A stretch of 64,000 nt of DNA from Annona cherimola. Taxonomy: Eukaryota; Streptophyta; Magnoliopsida; Magnoliales; Annonaceae. The translations under genes and the position numbers were made by a program. The stretch lies in assembly GCA_030490835.1 (NCBI GenBank), contig CM059971.1:806001-870000 (forward strand). The letters run 5' to 3'. How positions within the stretch are numbered: position 1 is the first letter of the stretch; every line of letters starts with the position of its first letter. The notes below the pieces were generated by a model. The model was not told where the DNA came from and ran no database searches. It worked only from the letters and a program-made list of their open reading frames with translations. Shown here piece after piece: positions 45,399 through 58,660 of this stretch.

Positions 45399-48127
45399 TA
45401 CAGTATTTTTGCTTCAATTTACGAACTGTAGCATGCCAGAATAGTGCACGCGTGCACTGCAAATATGCGACAAAACAATAGTAGAAACAGTTGGTCAGAG
45501 GAAAGATGAAAATAAAATGCAGTAAAAATAAATTATGTGATGCATCATAGTGTGTTGGAAAATGCACTACTATTTAATTGATGGATGCAAGTCACAGCTT
45601 AATTGATGGATTACACAAGATCAAAATAAACATAAAATACATTACAACGTGTTGAAAAATGCATTACTATTTGAGTTTGATTTCAAACAATATTTGGAGC
45701 ACTATTGTTTTTAACAAGATTTTTCAAACCAAAATTTTTCGGTCTAAAAGTTTTTATTCTCTATAACTGCCATATTTTAAAATTATTTTTTTACATCTTT
45801 CTATACAATTATCATATTTTCTAGTCATTTATATAACTAATCTATAACATTATTTTTTTTATACATTATCATTACCACTATTGCATTATATTAGTTTTTT
45901 TTATCAATTTAAAAACTTTTATAAAAAAAATTTTTTATCCAAGAATTTTATTACTTTCCAAATACACCCTTAATTATATTTTAGGGAAGATGGACTACTG
46001 TTATTTTGATTTCAAAAAAAAAAATTGACGGGTTTGATCGAATATGACGAAGAAAGTATATATCACCAATTGCAAGTGTTGATTTACCGGTAACGATGGC
46101 AGCCGGCCAGAAAGGAGATGACAACAGAGTGTGGATGGAGTTTTGGATGAGCTGTCGAGGACGACGGCCAAGTTGTCTAGGTTGTCGGGAAGTAGAGCAA
46201 TAGTGATGGGAGGAATAGAAAGGAGAGCAGTGATGCTCAAGGCCACTCTTCCATGAAAGCATTAGCTACAATATTTTCACTGATGGAAGGAATCAGGAGG
46301 AGAGCAGTAGTGCCCATTTCATGATTCAACTAACTACGATAATAGGGGGTTAACTCCGAAAATCAGGTGTCCATCAAGCCTAGTTCTAATATTGAACCTT
46401 CCAAAACAGGTTCAACCACGGCAGCTCCCACTAATTCAATAAATTAGGAAAATGTGCCAGGGACTTGGGGTGATGAATTGCAATGGCGGCAAAAATGGGG
46501 AAAGGTAAGCGTGAGCGCATGAGATGAATTTTCAGGCTTTTTTTTATTATGCTGTGAACGGGCTGAGTTGTATTAGAACAACATTCTGGATCCGACCATG
46601 GTTTGAACACTTCGAAAGTTTGATGAGAGAACCGGCTATAATTGAACTGGACTGGGGACCGGTCTCGGTTGGACCGGCGCAATTCTGAGAACACTGCTTC
46701 CAACTAAAATAAGCAAGATTATAGTATATACCAACGCTTGAGGTGGCTACCAAGCTGCCCATGCATGGCGAGGAGTCCACGGGAGTTTAGTCTCTCTGTT
46801 AGTCAGGTGAGAGTATAGTCTTTCGTATAGATAAGGGGAAACCTATTTTCTATTGTGTAATATTTGAGATTATCTCTTATTAGAGTTATGTTTAGGGAGT
46901 GATAAGACTTGTAAATGAAAATTTTTTGGTGTACAAGTTTTTAAAATAAAAGAAATGATATGATATAATAAGGTAATGATGAGGAATAGAAAAAATAAAA
47001 TTAAAATAGATACGTTAGTCGTATGGATAGTTATATAAAAATGATTTAAAAGTATGATAGTCGTATAAAAGATATAAAGAAATAATTTAAAATACAATAA
47101 TTATGGAAAATAAAAAAATTAAATTAAAATTTTTTGATTTGAAACGTTTTGTAGTTACCAAACAACCCTAAGGAAAATAAGCACAATTGTCCTTCTAAAA
47201 CGTTTAGCCAAAGAAGGGTACACTGTTTGGCCCAAGAGCTAGAGGATAGTGATTAGCAATGGTGGGAAAGCATTGAATATCTCCTTGTTATTTATTTATG
47301 GGAATTGTACGTTGATGGATATTCTAGGAAAATTAAAGTATAAAAAATAGAAATATTATTAGATATTTGGAGTAATGTTGTATAAAAAATTATAAGAATG
47401 TCTTGAGCTTGACTGTAATATGTTGAGATTGTAAAAAATACATAAAAAAAGAGGCCTGAAGGCTATCATGAATTGCAAAAATAGATCTAGGCAAATTAGT
47501 CTCACTCGCCCAACATTAGCTGACAGAGGACTCCAACTCATCTCATGTGGCCCTTTGGCCACCAACCACTACAACTCCTTTGCTAGCTTAACACAAATCC
47601 ATGATATGTGCTCCCTCATTCCCATTGAGGTCTAGGATGAAGGAAGAGGATCAAGGCAGTGCATTTGCTATCCTAGAGTAGCAGTATATGAATGCAAATT
47701 CAGCCATGTCACCTACTAGAAGGAACGTCGAAGCAAGTAGGGTGGGTGGCAAGTGATATAGATGGTTTGAGAGCCATAGACTGTTACATGGAAACAATGG
47801 GTACACTTCTTTAATCTCTTTTTTTGGATGAATCAAGCTCTTAGGCCTCAAATGATATCACGGCTCACTGAGTCAAGGCCTGTATTTGAGATTGATCCTA
47901 CAACATGGTCACTAATCATTTCATCCCCTTAAAACAAAGGGGGTCCAATTTCGTCCAAGTAGATCCAGGTAAGGGTGGATCCTACACCGTTACCTTATTT
48001 AGAAAAATTCTACCTTATCTTACTTTAGACCAGGCCAATTTGGAGCCTATATTACCCTATTTTTCAAAAGCAGGTCGGTTCTAATTTCAGTTCTAAATTG
48101 GTTCCCAAAAATATCATGCAATATCTA

Positions 48128-48370
48128 TTTTCACTACAATAACATATTACATGCAATTAACTGCCCAAACATGAATCATTGCAAAATAAATAACCTATTT
48201 TATGCAATTAACTATCCATAAATGAATTACTGCAAAAATGAATCATCTATTTAATGAAATTAATTGTAAAAACATGAATCACTGCAAAATGACTCATCTA
48301 TTACATATAATTAATTAGCTAAGCATGAATCATTGCAAAATAAATAATTCATTACGTGCAATTTGTTGCA
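48128..48370. repeat. About 58-bp tandem repeat, roughly four units
   Basis: Units share GCAATTAACT..(C)ATGAATCA(T/C)TGCAAAATAAAT; successive copies near 48155, 48215, 48270 and 48325 diverge moderately. Confidence 0.7.
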
Positions 48371-49129
48371 ATCATGAATCCGTAGAAGTAATAGTGGGCA
48401 GACCAAAGACTAACCCTCATAGTCAACTGGTTGTTGATGTATGCTCAAAAATGGAAGTTTTGTCCATTTGCTTCAAGGCTTCAACAATGGTAGGGAAAAA
48501 TCAAACTAGAAAATAGTTGTTGGAACTCCAAAGAATGAATAAGTGTGAGAAATCAAATGAGGAAATGAGAATTGGTAACCAAAAAGGGGAAATGAGAAAT
48601 TTAAATTCCTCACCAATTATTGTTGCCGAAGATGGAGCAAAAACTTGTTGTTGGAAAAAGTGAAGAGTATGAGAAATTAAAGTGAAGAAATGAAAAATAA
48701 GAAAATAAAATGGGGAAAAGGAAGATTTCTGATGAAATTTTTAGAAGATACAGTCGTAAAAGATACAGAGTCATTGTTGGAGGTGGAGCACAGAAGTGGC
48801 AACGAATTTGGCAATGACTGTGGTAATTCTAGCTTTGACTACAGTCTTCCAAGCAAAGGAACCACAACGCAAAGGGAGAAGGAATCACACAAAATCTAGG
48901 CTTTTAGGTGGAGAGAAAATCAAAAAACTGAGATGTACAGAGGAGATTTTAAACAAAGATGATGAGATCCAGGGTTTTCAACATCCAATTATGGGAGGAT
49001 AGACACATGTAGCGGTGTCGACTAGGTTTTCAGGGCAAAATCGCAGTTAGGGATGCAACTTAGGTTGGATCAAGCCTCAAACTTGATATGTCCAACCCGA
49101 TTTACAATAATATTCAAACTTATTTTTTC

Positions 49130-49206
49130 ACAACCCAAGCGCAAAGAACCCAAGGAACTCAATTTTCCACAACCCAAGCGCAAAGAACCCAAGGAATCCA
49201 ATTTGT
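49130..49206. repeat. Short tandem duplication, about 38-39 bp
   Basis: CACAACCCAAGCGCAAAGAA is repeated with its following CCCAAGGAA(C/T) segment. Confidence 0.8.
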
Positions 49207-49972
49207 AATCTGATAAGGTGAACTTGAACCCAAGTCCAATTTTCTATTTTATATTTATTATAAAATATATTATATGCATAATATTTAAATAATATTTTTT
49301 TAGATTTTGCATATTTCTGTTATTTATATTTATATTTGAATACATGTTTGGTATATCACTATATTGTAATTATATTATAAAAAAAATATATTATTTTCAT
49401 TTATATTTATCTTTTATTTTTATCATTTACTTTTACATTCATTAATTTTATTCTTTTATCTTTTTTATATTAAATTTTTCTATAAATATTCTTTATATTG
49501 CTATTTTTTTAAATGTGTAATTTATTTATATATTATGTTTACTTACATAATTCATTATTATATATGAATATGAAATTCTAAAATCATTGTTCTTAAATAA
49601 AACATATATTTATCAGCATAAATTCTAACCTGAAACTTAACTCAAATCGAATTTTCAAAAATAAAGTTAACGTTAAGATTAATATTTTATAATTAGAATT
49701 AAGATTAAGATTAAGATAAAATTAAGTTTTAGGAGCCTGAACTACACTCTTAATCGTGGTGGGAATGAGGAAAGAGGTAGAAGTGCCGCAGTGAGAGGGG
49801 AGATTGTGAGTGTAGAGTGCCCAATAGCATAAGATTTGAATATATTATATAAGATATAATAATAGTATTATTATATACGAAATCTGAGATGGTTTTGGGT
49901 ACCCAACCCTTAAAGTCGACCCTAATCGAATTTGGAACTGAACTGACTATAAAAGTATATTTTTTGAAACTA

Positions 49973-50235
49973 AGGATGTGTTTGTTAGTGAATAAAATTT
50001 TTGATGAAAGGTTTTGGAGAGTAAAAGTTGTTAAACGATATGATATGATGGGGGTAATAATGAATAATAAAGAAGATAAAGGTAAAATAGATAGGTTAGT
50101 TTTATGGATAGTTGTGTAGAAACGATTGAAAAGTAGGATAATTGTACAGAAATATGTAAAAAAATATTAAAAAATATGATACTGGTGAAAAGTGAAAAAT
50201 TTTAATTTGACATTTTCTATCAATAAACGGACACA
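49973..50235. mobile_element. Tourist-like MITE copy
   Basis: Begins after CTAA with GGATGTGTTTG and ends near CGGACACAT. It carries the family core (gtaataatgaataataaagaag...aaaatagataggttagt). Termini have drifted, and the right TSD is not clear. Confidence 0.55.
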
Positions 50236-50833
50236 TCGTGCCTATTTTCCGGTGCCTAGTGAGTCGACTTACAGATACCTGGACGGAGTTGCACTCCAAC
50301 CTGAAACCTCGCGGAAACTCCCCATGACGACCCAGCTGCTACCGCATAAGGTGCCTTGCTTCCATTGCAGGGTATTTGTAAAGGCTAAGACAAGAAATAA
50401 CGTGGCAGACGAACGATGCCTGCTGACTGCAGAGGATCGAATGAGATACATTCTCACGCAATGGCTGGGTAAATTGGTTGCTGCGTGCAAGTGGTAAACG
50501 ACAAAAAAAAAAAAAAAAAAGAGGAGTAAATAAGATAAGTGACTTTATCACCTTTACATACACTACCGTTAATCACTTGTTATCCAAGTGGGTCACATTT
50601 TTACACGTTATCTTAAAAAGTTAAAAATTGTGGAATTGGACTGATTGGGTCAGGCATCTACCATGGCCTCGTTAAGAAGCAAAGGGCCATCCTTGAAAAG
50701 GCATATGCAAATGAAATTCCTGAAATAGTAACAACTAACAATAAAAACGAAAGAATTTATTGACAAGCCAACGTCGATCATCATCATATCAGAGCTTGCC
50801 AGCGGAGCCCAGCACTTCCACTCCCAACGCCGC
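50236..50833. other. Low-copy-looking stretch without an identified gene
   Basis: The part at 50240-50500 is less AT-rich and has an open + frame to 50497 ending with WLGKLVAACKW. No domain is recognised and its 5' half runs through MITE sequence, so it is not called a gene. A poly(A) run follows at about 50503. Confidence 0.4.
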
Positions 50834-51469
50834 GTGGAGGCCGAATTCTGCCTCCCCCGCCATCTTCGTGCCAATCCCATTTTCTCCGTAGATTACAACA
50901 GACCACCACCCATCTTCGCTCCTACCCGCTTCTTATCCACACAGCAAGACAGAGTATCACTGATCATCACCTCTGGCTTCCGTGCAAGTCATATTACTCG
51001 ACAGAGATTTTTCCATCAGCGGCTATCTCCACACTAAAGCTTTCCTTGGCCGCACAACGCTCTCCCTGCAGCGTCTGCAGGAGATACCCGTGCGGGTGGC
51101 GATAGCGATGCCACGATTTGGTCCTGGGCACGGAGTACAGCTACAACCGCTTTGGCCACCACTGCAGTGATAATAGCTGCAGGGGTGGTATTAGGAGGAG
51201 GAATTCGGTTGAAAGGGGCTCAGGTGTAAGGCGACGGAGTAGCCATGGCTGGGGTGATGGCGACGCAATATCCGGCGTGGCTGAATATGCCAGCGGGAGC
51301 AAGAGCAGTGCAGGCATTGTTAGATACAAGCGACGATGAAGCTCCCACCCAAGAAGATGTTAATCAAGCCAAACGAAAGTTCACTCAGCAAATCCAAGCC
51401 AAGAAGCTAATCGACTACCGCGAACTGCAGGTAATCAGTTCCTCATCTAATTTTCAAATTCACTCCTGA
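50834..51469 (+). pseudogene. Unidentified coding-like region, one frame with two in-frame stops
   Basis: A single + frame keeps a protein-like composition from 50834 to 51469, interrupted by TAA at 51035-51037 and about 51227-51229. The first part is Arg/Ser/Phe-rich, as in organelle transit peptides. The middle part has a likely membrane helix (ALATTAVIIAAGVVLGGG). The last part starts with an in-frame ATG at 51245 and reads AGVMATQYPAWLNMPAGA, then an acidic and Lys/Gln-rich helix to a stop. GCTCAG followed by GTGTAAG could be a splice donor instead of a stop-containing read. I do not recognise the family. Options are a decayed gene, or the first exons of a gene with unusual splicing. Confidence 0.4.
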
Positions 51470-52852
51470 AAAAGACGTGGTTGAACTCAAACATGAGATC
51501 TATCTAGCGAAAGGATCCGTCCTTTTTCCTTTTCTTTTTTGGCTGACCCTGACCCTGTAGAATTTTAAAATAATAAGAAGCTGGTTTATCATCGGGTCCA
51601 ACAATACCGGTCAAGATCAGGCATGGCATAATCAAAGAGTGCATTTAATATATATGCAGGGCAGCGCACTTATCGCCATGCAACAAAAAAAAAAAAATTA
51701 ATACACATGTTGTCCTTATCTAGATTTGACACATAGCTTGGTAATTTTATATTTTATTTTGATTTTTGAAAGTAAATAATAGGTGCATATGTTTATGTCA
51801 AAATAAAATAAAATACTAAATAAATTTTAAACATTATCAAATTTTACATGTCTAGATTGGGCTCACAGATGTGTAAAAGTTTTTTTTAAAAAAAAAAACT
51901 TTAAAAACAGTTTTTTCTCTCATTTTTCATCGACTATTTTCTCTTTTACTCTCGACTTCTTCCTATGCTCGTTTCTCTCTATCTCGTGGCTTCTTATTTT
52001 TTTTCTTATTTCTTTCTCATTTCTCTCTCAATGTTCCCGTCACCTACCACACAACCTCACATAATCTATTAAGAATTTGTCAACACATTTATTAAATGAG
52101 CTATAAATCATTAAGATTGACGCTTCTTAAATAGATTAAGTTTGAACATTTTTAAATAAGTTGGGATCAAGATTAAGCTCTAGCTCATTCAACTCAATCT
52201 GATAAAACTTCCACACAAATGTATCCAATAGCTACAAACTGGGATGTTAATAGAGTGTCAACTCATGAATATGTGTATGACATGAGTTTGTCTGTCATTT
52301 AAGTAAATAAATAATAATAGATTGGATGTTTGCAACCAATCGAAATTAATGATCCATCAAACTCATGTAAAGCTAGCATATAAGTAATAATCTTACCCCC
52401 AATTCCATTTGTCTCTCCCTTCTTTCTATACATCATCGCCATCAAAATGTTTTTTTATTATGAAATTTAGGGTGTGTTTCATAAGTGATAAAAGAAAGGT
52501 TTTTTATGTAAAAGTTTTAAATTAAAAGAAAATAATGTAATATGATAGGGGTCATGATAACAAGTGGAAAAAAATAAAATTAAAATATATATTTATTTTA
52601 CATATAGTTATATAAAAATAATTAAAAAATAAAATAGTCGCATAGAAAAATATAAAGAAATTATTAAAAAATAAAGTGGTTATAAAGTGTGAAAATTTCC
52701 GGTGGTATTCAAATGTATTCTTATGTTATATGTAATATTAAAATAGTGCTTTAAATTGACTTACTTTCGACCTTATTACAATACATACATGCAACTCATT
52801 AACTCATTTATTGAATGAATTACAAATAAACTAAGGTCAATTTTTTTGGAAG
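51470..52852. other. AT-rich stretch, one MITE-like copy
   Basis: Mostly AT-rich with a CT-rich patch at 51910-52030. A Tourist-like copy starts TTAGGGTGTGTTTC at about 52468 and extends to about 52700. No coding signal seen. Confidence 0.5.
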
Positions 52853-53033
52853 ATAAGGTCAACAAACGGACTGCGATTGTGATTTTTTCAAATGGGTCTA
52901 CATACAGATAACCAGCTTGAATGGCCAATTCACCTCGGCCTTTTGGTAAGCCATGCACGAGAAAGTCAGCGACACCATTTCCAATGGCGGTTACGGTTTC
53001 TCGGTGACAACCAGGAATCTCCAACGTAGCTGC
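52853..53033 (-). other. Unidentified exon-like fragment
   Basis: Following a possible acceptor (..TTCCGCAG at about 53032), the minus strand reads LEIPGCHRETVTAIGNGVAD then FLVHGLPKGRGELAIQ and AGYLYVDPFEKITIAV before AT-rich sequence. Composition is protein-like and unlike the AT-rich surroundings. I do not recognise the family and see no partner exons, so it may be an isolated exon carried here by a transposon or a gene relic. Confidence 0.35.
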
Positions 53034-53839
53034 GGAATGTCAGCCACTGGCCGCAACGTCAGGCAGCACTGATCTATGATGAGGACTATACTTGCTTTTT
53101 TTGTTGATTTTAAAATAATATTTTAAATAAATTTAAAAAATTAAAAATTTGACATGATCCAGATGAGGACTATACTTCTACGATAAAATTTTATTAGTGA
53201 AGCTGTTGTGGAAGGGGATATTTAAGAATGTAAAAGTCAGGGGCTTGTTTGGCCAGCTTAACAAGTGGGGTTGGGGTAGGAAACATCCTATTATCCTCAT
53301 TTCTCTATTAATTGTTTATTCATTTAATAACTTAATTTTTTAATTTTGCCCCTACATTGTAATTATTTTTTCTTCTACCGATCCTTCAACAACTCTATTT
53401 ATTACAACATTGTGCATATCATTTCATAGTAGTTACACAAATTTCAAAAAGTTCTCTCTATGGGATTGTGGGATAGGGCGAGAGTAGAAAATAAAATATT
53501 TTAAAAATTTTATATTTAATGTAAAATAATAAATATAAAATTGGAATAAATAAGATAAGGAAAGGAAAAATAATTAAAGTGCAAGAATAAAATTAGAAAA
53601 ATTAAATTATTAGGTCATAAAATCAATTGTTGAATGATCCCACCCCTAACATATGTTTTCAAACAGCGCCTACGATTGCAACTTATGACCTATCCAGAAT
53701 GTAAATGAGCTAATGAGGAGGAAAAGTCTGACGTCTCTTGGAGCAAGCAATAAAATAGTTTGAGAATGGGGATGAGAGTATTTATCTCATCCTTAAAGTA
53801 TCTTAGATGCGGATACAGTGCACTTTGATATATTTAGCC

Positions 53840-54215
53840 TCAATGCACCTAGGTGCTTTAACCCATTTTTTATTTTTTGAAAATTTTTTATATGGCTGTT
53901 AATCTAAATGTATTTAGTATATGTATCGATTTTTACCATTTTTTGAGTATTTTAAATATTTATTTTTATTTTTAAAAAATAGCATCATTTTAAATAATTT
54001 AAAAATCAGCGTCATTTTAAATAATTTTTTAAATTATTTAAAATGACGCTGATTTTTTAAAAATAAAAATAAATATCTAAAATACTCCAAAAATCATAAA
54101 AATTAATATATATATATATATGTTAAATATATTTAAATTAATAATTGTATAAAAATATTTTAAAAACAACAAAAAAAATAATTAAATGCACCAGGGTGCA
54201 TTAAGGTCCCAAGTA
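53840..54215. repeat. Fold-back element with a long central palindrome
   Basis: Termini AATGCACCTAGGTGC and GCACCAGGGTGCATT face each other. The arms contain 'ttaatctaaatgtatttagtatatgtat' and its mirrored form, and the centre (about 53990-54060) is a near-perfect palindrome around CAGCGTCATTTTAAATAATT. Related to 5805-6610 and 55885-56145. Confidence 0.7.
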
Positions 54216-54265
54216 TGTTTGCCTTGCACAAAGATGTCTCTTTCCGTTCAACAGTTGTATACTAA

Positions 54266-54545
54266 GGGTGTGTTTGTTTGGGGCCAAAATAGGTCGACTA
54301 AAACTTTTCAATCTAAAACTTTTCATTCTCCATAACTACTCTATTTTTTAATTATTTTTTCACATTTTTCTATATAAATTCCCTTACTTTTCAATCATTT
54401 TTACACAACTACCCATACAACTAACCTATTTATTTTAACTTTATTCTATTTACTCCTCATCATTACCTCTATTATATCATATCATTTTCTATCAATTTGA
54501 CAATTTTTACCCCTAAAACTTTTCGTCCTCCGACCAAATATACCC
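54266..54545. mobile_element. Complete Tourist-like MITE, 280 bp
   Basis: Starts GGGTGTGTTTGTTTGG and ends ACCAAATATACCC, with TAA on both sides (54263-54265 and 54546-54548). Same AT-rich core as the other copies. The 3-bp TAA target and terminal inverted repeats fit PIF/Harbinger-derived MITEs. Confidence 0.82.
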
Positions 54546-54548
54546 TAA

Positions 54549-55884
54549 ATGCAATGACGCATCATTGTACGGCGAAGAAAGGGAAGGCGGTCCACCAGCC
54601 ACAGTCCGACGTGACAGCCTCAATTGAGTATGTACTGACAAGTCAGTCATCATTCCTTGGTACCAGCTTGTGCAGACCGGTCATCCGTCCCGCTAATGGT
54701 TTCTCTAGGAGGGTTACAAGACGGAATTTTACGTTCCTCAAAAATACTTTTTACATACTTTTTACGTTCTTAAAAAATAATAATTTATTTTTTCCATTTT
54801 TTTGACACCATGTTTTTCCCATTGAAACAAAATGCATTAAGGCCTATGAATGACACAAAGTTTTACTCTTACAACTAAACGAACAATAATTCATTTACAA
54901 AAATACTAAAATGTCATAAAATTGGAGTTATTATTTTAGATAAAAGGTGTATTTGATAAGTGATAAAATTTTTAGATGAAATTTTTTGATATAAAAGTTA
55001 TTTAAATGATAAAAAATAATGTAATATGATAGGGTAATAATAAAGAGTAAAGAAAATAAAATTAAAATAGATAAGAAATGTAAGGATAGTTATACTGGAA
55101 GATGTAAAAAATAATTAAGAGGGGATAATTGTAGATATAAAAAATTTTTTGTTTGACAACTTTTATGTGATTCCAAACGTTCCCAAAATAAATACTTTAG
55201 AAGGTTTTGATATCTAAGTAAAAATGCACAATCTCTTTAATTAATAATTTTTTTTATCATATTACCCGTGGATGACCAATTAATAAAGGTGTACTTTAAG
55301 CCATGAGACGGAGTAATAGATTACTATTGCTGTCTAACATTTGAACTTTGATCTCTCACTAGTGCTTCTTTACACACACCTACGTAAGCTGCTTCAATGA
55401 CTACACTTTACTTTTTTTTATTCTTATATTTACAACTTAACCTAGGTACATATTTCAATTTTAAATCTAGAAGCGTAAATTTAATAATGTTGGTAATTAA
55501 GTATCTATGAAGATATTAATTAAAAAATAAAAATAAACTACTAGGGGAAGTTTAGGAATGTAAAAATCGGTGAAATTGTGGATGAGGTGAAAGTAAGAAA
55601 AAAAATATTTTGAGAATTGTGTGATTGATGTGAAATAATATGGGTAAAGTGAATAAATAAAGTAGCTAAGAAAATAATTTGAATATATACAAAAAGTTTA
55701 AAAATAGAATTATTAAATTATTAAATCATCTATGGTAAACATGTACAACATGTGTACCATCCCATCCAACAAACCTTCCATTGTGGCCAAAGCATGGGCC
55801 AAAATCAATGCTCCCATTCTCACATCACTTCATTGTTTTTTATATGTGACTCACATTAATGCTTGGAAGAAACCTAATTCTATG
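54549..55884. other. AT-rich stretch with another MITE copy
   Basis: A degenerate Tourist-like copy lies at about 54945-55190. A short less AT-rich part at 54546-54740 has no recognisable coding potential. Nothing else found. Confidence 0.5.
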
Positions 55885-56145
55885 CTACCGTGCTCTCTGG
55901 TGCACATATCCATTTTATAATATTTTTAAAATTTTTTTTAATGGAAGTATTAATCTAAGTATGTTTAATATCTGTACCAATTTTTATCAATTTTTAGGTT
56001 TTAAGATTTTTTTTAATTTTTAAAAATTCAAAAAAAATCTAAAAATCAGAAAAAATAACAAAAATTGATACATATGTTAAATACACTTAGATTAATATTT
56101 GTGTAAAAAAATTTGAGAAAAAATAATATACAACCGGAAACATAC
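55885..56145. repeat. Fold-back element related to 53840-54215
   Basis: Contains 'attaatctaagtatgtttaatatctgtacca' facing its complement near 56070-56100, around a central AAAATTCAAAAAAAATCT region. It shares the order of motifs with the two other copies in the window. Confidence 0.6.
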
Positions 56146-58660
56146 AACCGAGATCCTACTCAAAAGGGCAGCTTAATGGAAATACGATGGCTCTATAAAT
56201 ACGTTACTGTCTGCACATCGCGTGAAGAGATGGACCCCAAGACAAGTATGATGCCAGTGCCTGGCTAGTCTAGTTTTGTACATGTTGATTAATTTGTTTA
56301 TTTGAGGGCGATCTGCACTGAGGTCCTTCAATCTTGTGAATTTGCACTTTCATCCATAATTTTCAAATTTGCAGTAGATGGTTTAACATTTTTCAAATTC
56401 TGCACTAGTAGTCTATTCTAGAAGTAAAAATTGGGATGGACTGTACCGGGTCAAAGTTTGCTCATTTCTGACTTTATTTTTTAAAAAAATTTGTTTGATT
56501 ATTTTTTTATACTAGTTAAGACAAGATGAATATGACACTCTTTTTTTTAAAAAAAAAATAGGTCCCAGAACAAACTTCAACTAGGTATTAGACCGGTTTT
56601 GGGGTAATGAGTCAAGTAAAAAATTGGGTCAAATAAGAGAATTTTAAGAATTTATATACCTATCAGACATAAAGATACATCTATGCTAAATTTAAATGTT
56701 ACATCCTTCAATAATTTAATAATTATTAAAAAATACATCATTACTAAAACAAAAGATGAGAAAGTAAAGTATAATTTTATTAAAATAGATTAATATACAA
56801 TTATGCATAAGAGTTATATATCCATGTGCAAATTTCTCTTATTAATTATTATATTATTTTTTTATAAATTGATTCTTCTATTATTGACATAGTTAATTAT
56901 AAAAAAATCTGAAAATTTTAAAAGAAAATAATAATAAGATTTAAACATATGCTTATAATGTTTAATAAATCAATATATGTGAGGTGAGTTGGAATATAGT
57001 TGATCCATCCCTATTTTTGAATTTAATAGGTTAAGTTATGGGTCCACTTGCCTAGATTCCCACCCGTAGTCTATTCACGATCACACGTTAGTGGATAGCA
57101 TTTTTTGTTTCTTTTTTGAAAAAAAAAAAAAAAAAATTGAAATGAGGCTTTGTAACGGAAAATTGGGCCTGGTCGACATTATGCCATCCACGCCTTTAAA
57201 AATAGTGTGTTTGACTCTGACCTCATCAAAATAGTGCTTTTCTCGGAAAAATAGTGTATTTTCAGTAAAAGTTTAAATTTCGGAATGTTGCCCGTTAATA
57301 TTTTCTGCAGACTTGTTGTTAAGATTTTGCCATGTGATAACGGATTATGGGCAGGCCGACCAGGCACACTGCCTGCAGCTTTTATTTTGCCCTCGGGAAT
57401 AATGTAAAAAAGGGTGGTATGGCTTCAATAGGAACCGGTTATGCCTGCCGTCCTTGGAACTAATCTTTTTTAGTTGTTTTCAGAAAATCCAATCGCATAT
57501 ATTGAGGGGTGATGACATGCGTGCAGGCATAGTTGCAAAAAGGATTGTTTGAGGGTTTTCCCTATTCATTTATTCAGACCTGCTTTTATATAATTGGGTT
57601 ATAGATTAGTTTTATATAACCCCCTCAATTTTCAAAAATTTAAAATTTTATAAAAAATCTAATCTATTCATTGTATTTGAAACTATTTTTTTGTTAGAAG
57701 ACTCAATTTCATCCAAATCTAATATGTGCACAGGTCATATTTGCTAAAAAAATATGTACATTCATGTGCAAATTAAGAAAATATTTAAATTCATTCATAT
57801 GTATATTAGAATTTGTTAATACTTTATAGAACATTGCCCAGCGTAGCGTAATGAGATGTCTGGTGAGGTGAAAAATTATGATATCGATCAAAAGGGTACA
57901 AAATAGAAAATGATTTTTTTCATAGTAAATAATAAGGGTAAAGTTTGAATAAATAAAGTTGATAGAGGTAGTTGGTAGGAAAAATAATTGAAATATAGAG
58001 GTAAAAGTAGAAAAAAATATAATTATTAATGAAAAATTATTGAGCTTCGGAAAACTAATCCTACATTCCCCCGTCGCTCATACATGTTACCAATCGTAAC
58101 CCAACACGCGTCAAATACAAATAGGCTGATGTATTAATTGACAAATTTTGTTAAATGGCAACCAATGTCTCAGAAAGAGTGTAGCAGAAATATGCATTGT
58201 TGCAAAGATAAGGAAAAAATGTTTGGAACGTATGCTATTACGTGTATAAGATGTTATGTCAAATACAAAAAAGATTAAAAGATAGTAAAATTATTTATGC
58301 AATTTTTTTTATAAAAGAAATGATCATTACTATCCCATCTCTATTTGTTCTAGAGAATTTTTTTGGAATGAGGGAGGAGAGATGGTAAGTCCTTATATTT
58401 GATTTTCAAAAGATTATTTACACATACTTTTTTTAGTAGAAAAGATGGTGGGTTACCCCACCATTCTTGGGTTTGCCACAAATTACGAGAAAAAAATATG
58501 CCAAACAATCCACAATGTTTCCCAACCATATGACCTTGCAAAAAGATAAAGATGATGTAGGAGCAATAAAGGCTTTTATCTTGTTGTTGTCGTTCCTACC
58601 GAAGAGAAAATAGGTCTTTTAACTTCGAAAAAAAATCAATGAGCTTGATTTATAAAATTT
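56146..58660. other. Non-genic AT-rich DNA with one fold-back relic
   Basis: A single copy of the 'TATAACCCCCTC' fold-back family lies at about 57595-57850. 57100-57580 is less AT-rich with no recognised gene. A poly(A) run is at about 57118-57137. Confidence 0.5.

Larger units (their letters stand above)
44584..49972. other. AT-rich non-genic stretch with small tandem duplications and two MITE copies
   Basis: Tourist-like copies lie near 45710-45975 and 46893-47171. A 91-bp tandem duplication is at 45217-45398. The parts at 46000-46800 and 47440-47960 are less AT-rich and have several 60-90-codon frames, but no domain or codon pattern I recognise. No RNA gene was found. Confidence 0.5.

Noticed and set aside
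46001..46780. Several overlapping minus-strand ORFs up to 93 codons
   Set aside because: No consistent frame, splice signals or recognisable domain; probably decayed repeat DNA.
50192..50497. 101-codon plus-strand ORF
   Set aside because: Its first part is MITE sequence and no domain is recognised in the rest.
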